Part shown: in pieces, positions 23,067-30,050 of the stretch
How the letters are laid out: every line of letters starts with the position of its first letter
How positions within the stretch are numbered: position 1 is the first letter of the stretch
DNA from: a virus
Direction: 5' to 3' (one strand)
DNA: 32,184 bases
Virus record (IMG/VR): IMGVR_UViG_3300010211_000004
Span: 1 to 32,184 of that record
Position numbers and translations under genes: made by a program
Notes under the pieces: generated by a model
The model's database searches: none
The model's input: only the letters and a program-made list of their open reading frames with translations
What the model was told of the DNA's origin: nothing

Positions 23067-23240
23067 ATGGCATTGCGCCACCTTCTGTGTTTCTTCGGAT
23101 ACCACCAATGGCGTTTCGTCAGGATCAGCCTTGAAGGCCACAAGATTTGGGTCTGTCGCCGATGCGGAGAAATGCGCCAAGGCGCGTGGGTGGGCAGACC
23201 ATCCAGTAAGGCGCCAAGGGCCTACCGCCTCCACCTGTAA
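23067..23240 (+). CDS. Small zinc-ribbon prophage protein
   Basis: The 57-residue protein MALRHLLCFFGYHQWRFVRISLEGHKIWVCRRCGEMRQ... resembles the small DUF1660-type prophage proteins. It has an N-terminal Cys/His pair (C8, FGYHQW) and CRRC (30-33), so it can hold a metal. It begins just behind the repressor terminator, and its 3' end overlaps the converging DUF4124 gene by 19 bases. It may be expressed in the lysogen. The ribosome site is weak (AGGCGG, inside the terminator stem). Confidence 0.62.
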   Translation: MALRHLLCFFGYHQWRFVRISLEGHKIWVCRRCGEMRQGAWVGRPSSKAPRAYRLHL

Positions 23241-23671
23241 ATGGATGTGTCCGTAATCTCCCCCTCCTGGGTCGTCACGCTTTTGATCTTGTCGCCGCTC
23301 CGGTACGTCCGCCTTTCATACCCGCCGCTCCGGTAAATCGTGCTCGGGGCGCCGAGATCCTGGATGACCTCCTGGGATTTTTGCCGATAACGGTCTCGCG
23401 CGGCATCAAGCTCCCGTGCACTGATCGCCGCTGCACGGCGCGCTCTCCTCTCATTAACCCACATTGCCCCGTCTTGGACACGCCGCTGGTGCTCGTACAC
23501 TTCTTCGGCGGTCGGCCGGTGAACGTCGACATCAATCGGAGCCGCGTCGAGCGAACATTGCGTCTGCGAGTATGTCACCGCCCCGGTCTCATCCATGCAC
23601 TTGTAAAGCCCGGCCGACTGCGCCCCCACTGTCACCAGCAACCCGATCGCGACCATCGCAATCCGCTTCAT
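23222..23671 (-). CDS. Secreted DUF4124-type protein (likely prophage cargo)
   Basis: The 149-residue protein has a signal peptide, MKRIAMVAIGLLVTVGAQSA with cleavage near residue 20, followed by the DUF4124 pattern LYKCMDETGAVTYSQTQC (residues 22-39). DUF4124 proteins are periplasmic or envelope proteins of proteobacteria. The C-terminal part has repeated R/A/E helices and a beta end. It lies on the minus strand between the repressor and the second operator cluster, away from lytic operons, so it is a good candidate for a lysogenic conversion gene. Its leader is weak. Function unknown. Confidence 0.8.
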   Translation of the reverse strand: MKRIAMVAIGLLVTVGAQSAGLYKCMDETGAVTYSQTQCSLDAAPIDVDVHRPTAEEVYEHQRRVQDGAMWVNERRARRAAAISARELDAARDRYRQKSQEVIQDLGAPSTIYRSGGYERRTYRSGDKIKSVTTQEGEITDTSIYRWRR

Positions 23672-23783
23672 GTCCGCTTGTCCATCTAGCTAATCCTGAC
23701 GCGAATCCTAGCAGTCGGGCGGCCAGGTTGCCCGCCCCTATTTGAGATCGACCCGCCAAGACGGGGATTTTCTCATAGATCAA

Positions 23784-23833
23784 ATTGCGCTTGACGCAAT
23801 TTTTTTTGTGGGCTAAATTGCGTTTAACGCAAC
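23784..23833. promoter_or_regulatory. Operator cluster O4-O5
   Basis: O4 at 23784-23800 (ATTGCGCTTGACGCAAT) and O5 at 23817-23833 (ATTGCGTTTAACGCAAC) have the same arms as O1-O3 and are again 33 bases apart. They overlap the -35 and -10 of the rightward promoter, so binding of the same repressor should shut this operon. Confidence 0.87.
23791..23819 (+). promoter_or_regulatory. Rightward early promoter PR
   Basis: TTGACG (23791-23796), a 17-base spacer and TAAATT (23814-23819) give a good sigma-70 promoter. Predicted initiation near 23826 falls inside O5. It would transcribe the rightward operon from 23854. Confidence 0.75.
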
Positions 23834-23853
23834 CATCTACTAAGCCCAGTACC

Positions 23854-24054
23854 ATGCCGACCACCGCCAAACCCGAAAGCGACTTCAACTATCAACAGTC
23901 CCTCCGGCGATCGGACACCAGGCCATCCCCCTATCGGACTGAACCCAAACTCGAATCGACCGAGTTCTTCGCCGCGATCTTCCTCCGCTCGATCGCCGTT
24001 CTGGGGCTGGTCGGTCTCGGGTTCTGGCTCGGGATGGGATGGGTGCAGGCATGA
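23854..24054 (+). CDS. Small membrane protein, first gene of the rightward operon
   Basis: The 66-residue protein has a charged N-terminal half (PTTAKPESDFNYQQSLRRSDTRPSPYRTE) and one transmembrane segment at about 41-60 (AIFLRSIAVLGLVGLGFWLG). The ATG at 23854 is 20 bases beyond O5 and matches the expected message start. The ORF is open upstream, but that part lies over the promoter. It overlaps the next gene by ATGA. No family is recognised. Confidence 0.7.
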   Translation: MPTTAKPESDFNYQQSLRRSDTRPSPYRTEPKLESTEFFAAIFLRSIAVLGLVGLGFWLGMGWVQA

Positions 24055-24308
24055 ACACGCGCACCTCGCCAACCAAGACTGACTATCGAATCGTGATGAT
24101 TGGCCCTCACGGAGAGCGCGATTACCTGGAGCGATTCGACGGCATCGGCATCCCGATCAACTGCGGGAACAGCGCCGAACACGCTGGAATCTTTTCGGAA
24201 AAATGCGCCGCGCGGGCAAAGCGGAGGCTCGAAATCTATTGGATGGCTGAAGGCGAGTCCGTCGTGATCGAGCCTGTCGGCGGATCGGCCGAGATGGTGC
24301 AGGCATGA
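24051..24308 (+). CDS. Small protein of unknown function
   Basis: The 85-residue protein MNTRTSPTKTDYRIVMIGPHGERDYLERFDGIGIPINCG... starts as ATGA on the preceding stop and ends as ATGA into the next gene. It has the beginning of a beta-alpha fold, a Cys-containing middle (SAEHAGIFSEKCAARAKRRLEIYW) and no membrane segment. I do not recognise it. It belongs to the early rightward operon, where phages commonly keep takeover and anti-defence genes. Confidence 0.68.
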   Translation: MNTRTSPTKTDYRIVMIGPHGERDYLERFDGIGIPINCGNSAEHAGIFSEKCAARAKRRLEIYWMAEGESVVIEPVGGSAEMVQA

Positions 24309-24589
24309 ACCCTCTCGCCGAAGCCGTGCGTGATGCCGCCGAGACCGCAGCGAAAACCTCGGATCCTCGCGCCGCAGCAGGGGCATTCGTCGCGCAATTG
24401 AGCGGATGGATGCGCGGCTGCGTCGTGAGTGACCAGCTGCTCGGCCGAAACACGGCACCCGAATTTATGGCCGCAGCGAACGCCATCCAGGCGCTCTACG
24501 AACGTCGGCTGAACGCACAACCGCCGAGGATCTACCCAGACCCGCTGGACGAAGCATTGAACTCCGGCGACGGAGTCTATCGCCCCTGA
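24305..24589 (+). CDS. Small helical protein of unknown function
   Basis: The 94-residue protein MNPLAEAVRDAAETAAKTSDPRAAAGAFVAQLSGWMRGCVV... is alpha-helical and alanine-rich at the N-terminus and ends with a proline-containing tail (PPRIYPDPLDEALNSGDGVYRP). It is coupled at both ends (ATGA start). The next ORF continues in the same frame after its TGA. No family is recognised, and context suggests an early phage function. Confidence 0.68.
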   Translation: MNPLAEAVRDAAETAAKTSDPRAAAGAFVAQLSGWMRGCVVSDQLLGRNTAPEFMAAANAIQALYERRLNAQPPRIYPDPLDEALNSGDGVYRP

Positions 24590-24613
24590 ACCACAGCCCC
24601 AGGAGGGCCAATC

Positions 24614-24958
24614 ATACCAACACTTCGTTTCGAGGGATCCAGCGACGACACCTTCGGTGAGGTCGCGCATTTCAACCAGGACTACGACAACTGCGCCAGT
24701 GGAGAGCCGATCGAGTTTTTGGTGCATGAGCCAGGCACGCCTGTCGGGGTTGTCGTTACCGGCCAGTACGCCCCTGGCAACAGCGGGGGCTGGATGATCG
24801 GCGTCGCCAACTGGGACCCGGACACAGAGGACCTTCCGTTCCCGGACTGGCCCATGCGCATCGAGCCGCAGGATGGGCGCTTTGCCTACAGCCCGGCGCT
24901 CGTGATCGAAGCCCCGGAAACCGTCCAGATAAGCCACCTTCTGGAAAACGACGACTGA
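24614..24958 (+). CDS. Small phage protein with ATA as apparent start codon
   Basis: The coding frame from 24614 gives 114 residues: (I)PTLRFEGSSDDTFGEVAHFNQDYDNCASGEPIEF... There is no ATG, GTG or TTG before 24719. An excellent AGGAGG lies at 24601-24606, seven bases before ATA 24614. The same leader (CCCCAGGAGGGCC) precedes the next gene, which does have ATG. The part before 24719 is protein-like, so the gene probably begins at ATA or lost its ATG by a point change. A shorter version from TTG 24719 (79 residues) has no ribosome site. Function unknown. Confidence 0.7.
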   Translation: MPTLRFEGSSDDTFGEVAHFNQDYDNCASGEPIEFLVHEPGTPVGVVVTGQYAPGNSGGWMIGVANWDPDTEDLPFPDWPMRIEPQDGRFAYSPALVIEAPETVQISHLLENDD

Positions 24959-24987
24959 TTCACAACCGCCCCAGGAGGGCCCCGCAC

Positions 24988-25332
24988 ATGACCGAAGAAA
25001 CCATCCCTGACTTCTGGCGCACTGTCGCCGAACTGGACGGTGGAACCGTCGCCGCTCAGGCCAGCCGCGCCTTAGTCAACGCCGCCAAGGCTAAGCGCGA
25101 CCTGGACACCAAGACGAAGGCCAAAGTCCGGATCGAGCTGGTCCTCGACGACACCAAAGGCTCTGGTCAGCTGTTAATCGAATCGACCACCGCATACACG
25201 TTCCCAACCGAAACCGGAAAGATTTCCGAGGAGAGCCACGCTTCCACACTCGTCTATGTCCACCGCAACGGACACATGTCCGTCCTCCCCGAAAACCAAC
25301 TGAAATTCGACTTCAACAACGAGAAGGCATAA
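24988..25332 (+). CDS. Phage protein upstream of DUF2303 gene
   Basis: The 114-residue protein MTEETIPDFWRTVAELDGGTVAAQASRALVNAAKAKRDLDTK... is soluble with a C-terminal beta section (VRIELVLDDTKGSGQLLIESTTAYTFPTETG). AGGAGG lies nine bases before ATG 24988, in the leader repeated from the preceding gene. It ends three bases before the DUF2303 ATG, suggesting a joint function with that protein. I cannot name the family. Confidence 0.72.
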   Translation: MTEETIPDFWRTVAELDGGTVAAQASRALVNAAKAKRDLDTKTKAKVRIELVLDDTKGSGQLLIESTTAYTFPTETGKISEESHASTLVYVHRNGHMSVLPENQLKFDFNNEKA

Positions 25333-25334
25333 CC

Positions 25335-26171
25335 ATGGAAGCTGCAGCACTCGAACAGATTATCGCCCTCGCGCTCAAGGGCACCCAGATCGCCGACGCC
25401 GACCATCGCACCATCGTCGTCCCCGCTGGGTACAGCCTCCAGAGCCTGGAGCCCTTCGCCCGCGAGCCGGTTCGCTACCGTGGTACCTACAAAACCACCT
25501 CGATCGCCGACTTCATCGAATACTGCCGCGAGTGGAACAGCGGCTCGACCCGCATCTTCCTCGACCCCGAGGCATTCTTCGCCGTCGCCCGCATGGACCA
25601 CGGCATTCTCGAGGCCCCCGAGTGGGGCGACCATCAGGCCACTCTGCAACTGAAGGCGACCGCACCCTATGCCGCGCTCCAACAGATCCACGAGCGCCAC
25701 TTCGAGCAGGACGCCCTGATCGAATTCATCCTTGACTGGGCCGACGTCCTGTCCTTCTCCAGCTCCGCCGACACCTGGAAGGAGATCGACATCCCCCAAG
25801 CGGTCGCCGCCCTGCGTAAGTTGAAGGTCGAGATCGGCCGCGTCTCCGAGCATGAGGAGACCGATCACGGCCGCCGCCGCTCACTGCTCGAGCAGGCCGT
25901 TGTCACCAGCAAACCGCCGGCCATGATGAAGATGCGCTGCGCCCCCTTCCACGGCCTGCAGGAATGCACCATCGGCGTGCGGCTCGTTTACCTCCCCAAG
26001 GACCCGCCCGTCATCAAACCGCGCATCTTGGCCCAGGAAGAACTCAAGCAGGCGTGGGCGGACGAGTTCAAGGACCTGCTGCTCGGCGCCCATCAGCACC
26101 TGTCCGACGGCATCGCCGCTGGCATCCATATCGGCTCCTGGATCTCTGGCAAAACCACCCAGCCACGCTGA
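25335..26171 (+). CDS. DUF2303 family protein (YfdQ-like)
   Basis: This 278-residue protein has the DUF2303 pattern. It includes HRTIVVPAGYSLQSLEPF near the N-terminus, RYRGTYKTTSIADFIEYC, RIFLDPEAFFAVARMDHG, and a C-terminal part with RLVYLPKDPPVIKPRILAQEELKQAWADEFKDLL. DUF2303 proteins occur in prophages and include E. coli YfdQ, but their biochemical role is not established. It is the longest gene between the rightward promoter and the methyltransferase. It starts right after the preceding stop and is followed by a perfect hairpin at 26180-26204. Confidence 0.88.
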   Translation: MEAAALEQIIALALKGTQIADADHRTIVVPAGYSLQSLEPFAREPVRYRGTYKTTSIADFIEYCREWNSGSTRIFLDPEAFFAVARMDHGILEAPEWGDHQATLQLKATAPYAALQQIHERHFEQDALIEFILDWADVLSFSSSADTWKEIDIPQAVAALRKLKVEIGRVSEHEETDHGRRRSLLEQAVVTSKPPAMMKMRCAPFHGLQECTIGVRLVYLPKDPPVIKPRILAQEELKQAWADEFKDLLLGAHQHLSDGIAAGIHIGSWISGKTTQPR

Positions 26172-26179
26172 ACCGACAG

Positions 26180-26204
26180 CGCGCGGCGCTAGGCACGCCG
26201 CGCG
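26180..26204 (+). repeat. Perfect 9-bp hairpin after DUF2303 gene
   Basis: CGCGCGGCG (26180-26188) and CGCCGCGCG (26196-26204) form a perfect stem around the loop CTAGGCA. No T tract follows, so it is not a standard rho-independent terminator. It may stabilise the upstream message 3' end or attenuate transcription. Confidence 0.7.
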
Positions 26205-26233
26205 TCCACCAACTCACCCGCGAGGCAACCGTC

Positions 26234-26515
26234 ATGCCTGAAACGATCAGCCAATCCGAAGCACTGCGGCACCTCCTCGCCGGCGAGGATCCGCTCGACT
26301 CCGAGGCATGCCTGGACCTGCCCCGTGAAGGCGACGCGTTCGAGCAGATCCGGCACTGCACGCCCATGACTGAACCCGCCCACCTGCGCGCCTGCGCCGA
26401 GCAGCACCTGCAGACGCTCCAGGAGGGCGGGACCATCGTCCCCAACACCGTGTCGATTTTGTGGATGCTCGACCTCATCGGCTACCTCAACCGCCAGGAG
26501 GCCACAGCATCATGA
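26234..26515 (+). CDS. Small protein of unknown function
   Basis: The 93-residue protein MPETISQSEALRHLLAGEDPLDSEACLDLPREGDAFEQ... is acidic and alpha-helical with repeated Cys and no membrane segment. I chose ATG 26234 with GAGGC upstream. The longer frame to 25964 lies in the DUF2303 gene and is a shadow. The stop overlaps the next start by ATGA, so they are translated together. Family unknown. Confidence 0.66.
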   Translation: MPETISQSEALRHLLAGEDPLDSEACLDLPREGDAFEQIRHCTPMTEPAHLRACAEQHLQTLQEGGTIVPNTVSILWMLDLIGYLNRQEATAS

Positions 26516-26835
26516 CCGACAGGCTCGACCCTCCAGAGGCATCCGGCGATTGGCCCGATGCGTTCGAGCGCCGCCCCGTCGTCTCGCTCACCATGACCGG
26601 CTGGAGTGAGATCGGCACCGTCGACGCCTATCCCATCTGCGATCCAGACCTCGGCCTGTGCCTGCACCAGTGGCCCGCCAATTGGCGCCCGGCCGAATGG
26701 TCGCCCTGGGTCGTCTCGGACATCCGCACCGGCCGCCCCGTCGAACTGCACATCGACCCAGGCCGCGCGATTGAGCTGGCCATCAGTCGGCTCGATCTGC
26801 GAGGCGAAGGAGACGCGGCTCATGTCGACGCATGA
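26512..26835 (+). CDS. Small protein of unknown function
   Basis: The 107-residue protein MTDRLDPPEASGDWPDAFERRPVVSLTMTGWSEIGTVDAYPICD... is W/P/D-rich and probably a small beta domain. It starts as ATGA on the previous stop, with AGGAGG fourteen bases upstream. It overlaps the next gene by 14 bases in a different frame. I see no motif that identifies it. Confidence 0.66.
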   Translation: MTDRLDPPEASGDWPDAFERRPVVSLTMTGWSEIGTVDAYPICDPDLGLCLHQWPANWRPAEWSPWVVSDIRTGRPVELHIDPGRAIELAISRLDLRGEGDAAHVDA

Positions 26836-27013
26836 CACCATGGCCTCCCGAGCACGAATTCCCCCAGCCGAAGAACGCGCCGCCATTGCGTGGTGGAACG
26901 GCCTGAGCAAGCAGAGCCGACGGACGATGTTGAGCTCACCGAACGTGAAGGGCGATCCGACGGCCTGTCGGTGCTGGATCGTCTTCGGCTCGACGCAATA
27001 CAAAGAGGTTTGA
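26822..27013 (+). CDS. Small protein of unknown function
   Basis: The 63-residue protein MSTHDTMASRARIPPAEERAAIAWWNGLSKQSRRTMLSSPN... has an internal EERAAIAWWNGLSKQSRR helix and ends with CRCWIVFGSTQYKEV. AAGGAG lies nine bases before ATG 26822. It is a typical small early phage protein, and no family is recognised. The three bases after its stop are followed by the GTG of the next gene. Confidence 0.62.
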   Translation: MSTHDTMASRARIPPAEERAAIAWWNGLSKQSRRTMLSSPNVKGDPTACRCWIVFGSTQYKEV

Positions 27014-27016
27014 TAA

Positions 27017-27511
27017 GTGATTGGCGATAAAGACAGACCGATCTATCAGCGATTTCACCTCGGCCAGAACGTCCAGACGCTCCCGGAATATCCGCATGGC
27101 CTTGAGAGTCATGAGTGCGGAGTGCTATCTGCCTTCCTGGGTGGCCCCTATGAGGAGGAGGTGTACTACCTCGTTCGTGACGGAAACGGAGCCGAGGCGG
27201 AGGTGCCGGAAGAGCATTTGATTCCCTGGGGCTGCACCTCCCAAGCCACCGATGGCGAACTGATGCCCAAGGAGTCTTCGCTGCACAGTCAAGCCCGTGA
27301 ACTGCTCGAACACGCACAGGATTTGCTGGCCGGATTAGACGCAGATCCAGCCGCCACAGCATCAACCGCTCAGAAGAAGGCCGCCTTCGAATGGTTGCGC
27401 TCGATAGCTCTTCAAAATGACGAGAAAAGCGGAACTGCTTTCCATGCCGCTGTGCTGATGTATGAGTTGCACCGGATGGTTCCTGGGCACTATGCGAGCA
27501 AGGACAGCTAA
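27017..27511 (+). CDS. Protein of unknown function upstream of methyltransferase
   Basis: The 164-residue protein starts at GTG 27017, with AGAGGT eight bases upstream, and continues MIGDKDRPIYQRFHLGQNVQTLPEYPHGLESHECGVLSAF... Its N-terminal 65 residues look like a small beta domain. The C-terminal half is helical with EHAQDLLAGLDADPAATAS and a final ALQNDEKSGTAFHAAVLMYELHRMV. Such fused small domains are common in phage early regions. It ends directly before the methyltransferase ATG, so they share expression. No family is recognised. Confidence 0.65.
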   Translation: MIGDKDRPIYQRFHLGQNVQTLPEYPHGLESHECGVLSAFLGGPYEEEVYYLVRDGNGAEAEVPEEHLIPWGCTSQATDGELMPKESSLHSQARELLEHAQDLLAGLDADPAATASTAQKKAAFEWLRSIALQNDEKSGTAFHAAVLMYELHRMVPGHYASKDS

Positions 27512-28999
27512 ATGCAGCGCTGCCTCCAATTCGGTCACGAACTCGTCGTCGACAATTTCGCCGGCGCGGGCGGAGCCAGTTGCGGGATCGAGCAGGCCCT
27601 TGGACGCCCGGTCGATCTGGCCATCAATCACGATGCGCTCGCCATCTCCGTCCACACCGCCAATCACCCCGAAACCGAGCACGCCCTTGCCGACGTCTGG
27701 GACATCGACCCGAGTAGCGCCGTGCGCGGCCAACCCGTTGGCCTCTGCTGGTTCAGCCCAGACTGCCGCCATCACAGCAGGGCCAAGGGCGGGCGCCCCG
27801 TCTCCAAGAGCGTTCGCGGACTCGCTTGGGTCGCCGCCAGATGGGCCGCCACGGTCAAGCCGCGCATCATCGTGCTCGAGAACGTCGAAGAATTCGAGGA
27901 CTGGGGCCCACTGATGAAGGATGGCCTCGGCCGCACTCTGCCCGACCCGGAGCGGAAGGGGCAGACATTCCGCTCATTCGTCCGTGCGCTCACGCGCCAC
28001 GGCTACCGCATCGACTGGCGATCACTGCGCGCCTGTGACTATGGGGCCCCAACCATCCGCCGACGCCTGTTCCTCATCGCGCGGCGTGATGGCCTCCAGA
28101 TCCAATGGCCGAAGCCGACCCATGGCGACCCGGCGGCGCGAGAAGTTCGGCGCGGACGGCTCGCGCCGTGGCGCACGGCCGCGGAATGTATCGACTGGTC
28201 GATCCCCTGTCCTTCGATCTTCGACCGCCCACGCCCGCTGGCCGATGCGACACTGCGCCGCATCGCGCGCGGCGTCGGCCGGTTCGTGCTCGAGGCGACT
28301 GATCCTTTCCTGGTCGAAACACCGAGCGGTCAGATCGCCGCCACCTTGATTCAGGTCGGGTACGGCGAGCGGCCCGGGCAGGCTCCACGCACCCTCGACC
28401 CAAACCGACTACTCGGAACCGTCGTTGCCGGCGGAGTCAAACATGCCCTCGTCGCCGCCTTCCTGAACAAGCACTTCACGGGAGTCATCGGCGCCGACCT
28501 GCGCAATCCGCTGCCGACCGTCACCGCAACAGACCACAACGCCCTGACGGCGGTCACCCTGGTCAACCTCAAGGGCGTCGAGCGCGGCGGGCGAGACCCG
28601 CGAGAACCAATGCCGACCGTCTGTGCCGGCGGTACTCACATTGCCCTCGTCTCTGCATTCCTGGCCAAGTATTACGGCCAGGGAACCGGCCAATCGCTGG
28701 ACGAACCAATCCACACCATCTCGACCCGCGATCGATTTGGCCTCGTGACCGTCCTGATCGACGGCTCGACTTACGCGATCGCCGACATCGGAATGCGGAT
28801 GCTTCAGCCACATGAACTCGCCGCCGCGCAAGGGTTCCCGGATGACTACCAATTCGTCAGCGTCAACGGGCGCCGAATACCCAAGACTCATCAAGTGCGG
28901 CTCATTGGCAATAGCGTGTGCCCACCTCTAGCGAGAGCGATCATTGAAACCAACTTCCGCCATGAGCGCCAATTCATGGAAGCTGGAGAGGCTGCTTGA
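27512..28999 (+). CDS. C5-cytosine DNA methyltransferase (phage type)
   Basis: The 495-residue enzyme should methylate cytosine in DNA using S-adenosylmethionine. Motif I is VDNFAGAGGASCG (13-25). Motif IV is WFSPDCRHHSRAKGG (80-94), with nucleophile Cys85 in PDC rather than the common PCQ. Motif VI is VLENVEEF (121-128). RRRLFLIARR is motif VIII, and IGNSVCPPLARAI near the C-terminus is motif X. The region between VIII and X has two related repeats, AGGVKHALVAAFLNKHF and AGGTHIALVSAFLAKYY, in the expected target-recognition area. No partner restriction enzyme is encoded here, so self-DNA protection is the likely role. Confidence 0.93.
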   Translation: MQRCLQFGHELVVDNFAGAGGASCGIEQALGRPVDLAINHDALAISVHTANHPETEHALADVWDIDPSSAVRGQPVGLCWFSPDCRHHSRAKGGRPVSKSVRGLAWVAARWAATVKPRIIVLENVEEFEDWGPLMKDGLGRTLPDPERKGQTFRSFVRALTRHGYRIDWRSLRACDYGAPTIRRRLFLIARRDGLQIQWPKPTHGDPAAREVRRGRLAPWRTAAECIDWSIPCPSIFDRPRPLADATLRRIARGVGRFVLEATDPFLVETPSGQIAATLIQVGYGERPGQAPRTLDPNRLLGTVVAGGVKHALVAAFLNKHFTGVIGADLRNPLPTVTATDHNALTAVTLVNLKGVERGGRDPREPMPTVCAGGTHIALVSAFLAKYYGQGTGQSLDEPIHTISTRDRFGLVTVLIDGSTYAIADIGMRMLQPHELAAAQGFPDDYQFVSVNGRRIPKTHQVRLIGNSVCPPLARAIIETNFRHERQFMEAGEAA

Positions 29000-29157
29000 T
29001 GAATAACGAAAGCCTGGATAGCACTCGGCTCCCCTATGACCTACAAGCGGCAGATCTAGGTTCCCCATTGCTGGACAACAATCAGTCACTGATGACTGAG
29101 GAGCCCTGTTATGAGAAGCGGCGACATTTTCGCAGGAACAGAACACCAGAAGCCTAA
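28999..29157 (+). CDS. Possible small ORF coupled to methyltransferase
   Basis: The 52-residue ORF MNNESLDSTRLPYDLQAADLGSPLLDNN... starts as ATGA on the methyltransferase stop. It overlaps the next zinc-ribbon gene by 47 bases in another frame, and its last 15 residues (EKRRHFRRNRTPEA) look like a shadow of that gene. It may be a real short protein or a remnant. Confidence 0.4.
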   Translation: MNNESLDSTRLPYDLQAADLGSPLLDNNQSLMTEEPCYEKRRHFRRNRTPEA

Positions 29158-29317
29158 GCGCAAAGCTCCCCGCGTAATGGCACACGTTGCCGACGCAGGG
29201 GCAGAAGCAATCAGATTCGAGTGTGACAGATGCGGATGGGACAGCGACTGGCTGGTTAATAATTTCACGCCGAGCGAGGCTAAGCGCGGGATTCCGTGCG
29301 AGATGTGCAACACATAA
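29111..29317 (+). CDS. Small zinc-ribbon protein
   Basis: The 68-residue protein has FECDRCGWDSDW (36-47) and CEMCNT at the C-terminus, the two Cys pairs of a zinc ribbon. It begins MRSGDIFAGTEHQKPKRKAPRV. GAGGAG lies seven bases before ATG 29111. The AT content of this and the following genes is higher than in the rest of the window. It is probably a small nucleic acid or protein adaptor. Function unknown. Confidence 0.7.
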   Translation: MRSGDIFAGTEHQKPKRKAPRVMAHVADAGAEAIRFECDRCGWDSDWLVNNFTPSEAKRGIPCEMCNT

Positions 29318-29332
29318 CACCGGCGCCTAAAG

Positions 29333-29533
29333 ATGAAACTCTTTTCTTTCGATAGATACCAGAATGGCGTGAAAATGGCTGAAGGGGTTGCCGTCCACGC
29401 TAATAACCTCGTCGACGCGACTTCGAAGGCGAATGAGCTGGCAGCGGAAACATACAGCCATACGTTCACACTGCAGTTTGCTGGCGTTTCGTTCTGCCCG
29501 GAGGCATGTCAGTGTACGAAATGCAGGCAATAA
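29333..29533 (+). CDS. Small protein of unknown function
   Basis: The 66-residue protein MKLFSFDRYQNGVKMAEGVAVHANNLVDATSKANELAAETYS... ends with Cys-rich CPEACQCTKCRQ, which could hold a metal. The leader is weak (CTAAAG). It overlaps the next ORF by about 28 bases. It is part of the AT-richer series downstream of the methyltransferase. No family is recognised. Confidence 0.6.
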   Translation: MKLFSFDRYQNGVKMAEGVAVHANNLVDATSKANELAAETYSHTFTLQFAGVSFCPEACQCTKCRQ

Positions 29534-29742
29534 GAGAGCGGCATGTTAAAGCAACGTCCACCGCAAAGAAGGTGCTGAAGAAGGGCGACCGAATCACGGT
29601 TACGAAATGCCCTGGAACAAAGCGCTGGATCATCTTCGACCACTGGGAAGGAAACGAGATCATTTCTGTCTCCGGTGAAGGAGAGTACGCCGCTACCAGC
29701 ATTTCGCGGCTAAACGGTGAGCCTGTGAATTTCAACGGCTAA
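29506..29742 (+). CDS. Small protein of unknown function
   Basis: The 78-residue protein MSVYEMQAIRERHVKATSTAKKVLKKGDRITVTKCPGTKRWI... looks like a small basic beta domain with the K-x-G-D-R-I-T-V-T turn. GGAGG is one base before ATG 29506, so the functional start may be GTG 29512, seven bases from that site. It overlaps the previous gene. Its stop is followed by the first copy of the repeated leader. Function unknown. Confidence 0.6.
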   Translation: MSVYEMQAIRERHVKATSTAKKVLKKGDRITVTKCPGTKRWIIFDHWEGNEIISVSGEGEYAATSISRLNGEPVNFNG

Positions 29743-29769
29743 ACCGGACGCGCGATCAGAGGTAACGGA

Positions 29770-30003
29770 ATGAGCGACGACAGCGAATCGCGGCTAGGGC
29801 GGACGCTTAGAGTACAAGTTGACGCATCAGGGATCTGTTCAGCAGATGCCATGCGCTTAGTTTTTGACGAACTCCTGCGTGACTTTCCTGATTGGGATGG
29901 GTACATATTTTTTGGAGGAAATAAATTCGCCGGGGTACGAGTGCAGATGCTGACGGACATCGGCACAGGAGAGCTGCGCTGTGAAATTACACCAGATACT
30001 TAG
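29770..30003 (+). CDS. Small protein with cassette-like leader
   Basis: The 77-residue protein MSDDSESRLGRTLRVQVDASGICSADAMRLVFDELLRDFPDW... has an alpha-beta pattern with strands VRVQML and GELRCEIT. Its leader GAGGTAACGGA and first ten codons closely match those of the gene at 30051, but the rest differs. Base composition is AT-richer than the rest of the phage. Function unknown. Confidence 0.62.
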   Translation: MSDDSESRLGRTLRVQVDASGICSADAMRLVFDELLRDFPDWDGYIFFGGNKFAGVRVQMLTDIGTGELRCEITPDT

Positions 30004-30050
30004 ATGCCTAACGCCCAGGCTAAACCGGCCGCGCACACCGAGGTAACAGA

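Noticed and set aside
23785-23853. Upstream extension of the small membrane protein gene to the ATG at 23785
   Set aside because: That stretch holds the promoter and two operators, and transcription should begin after it.
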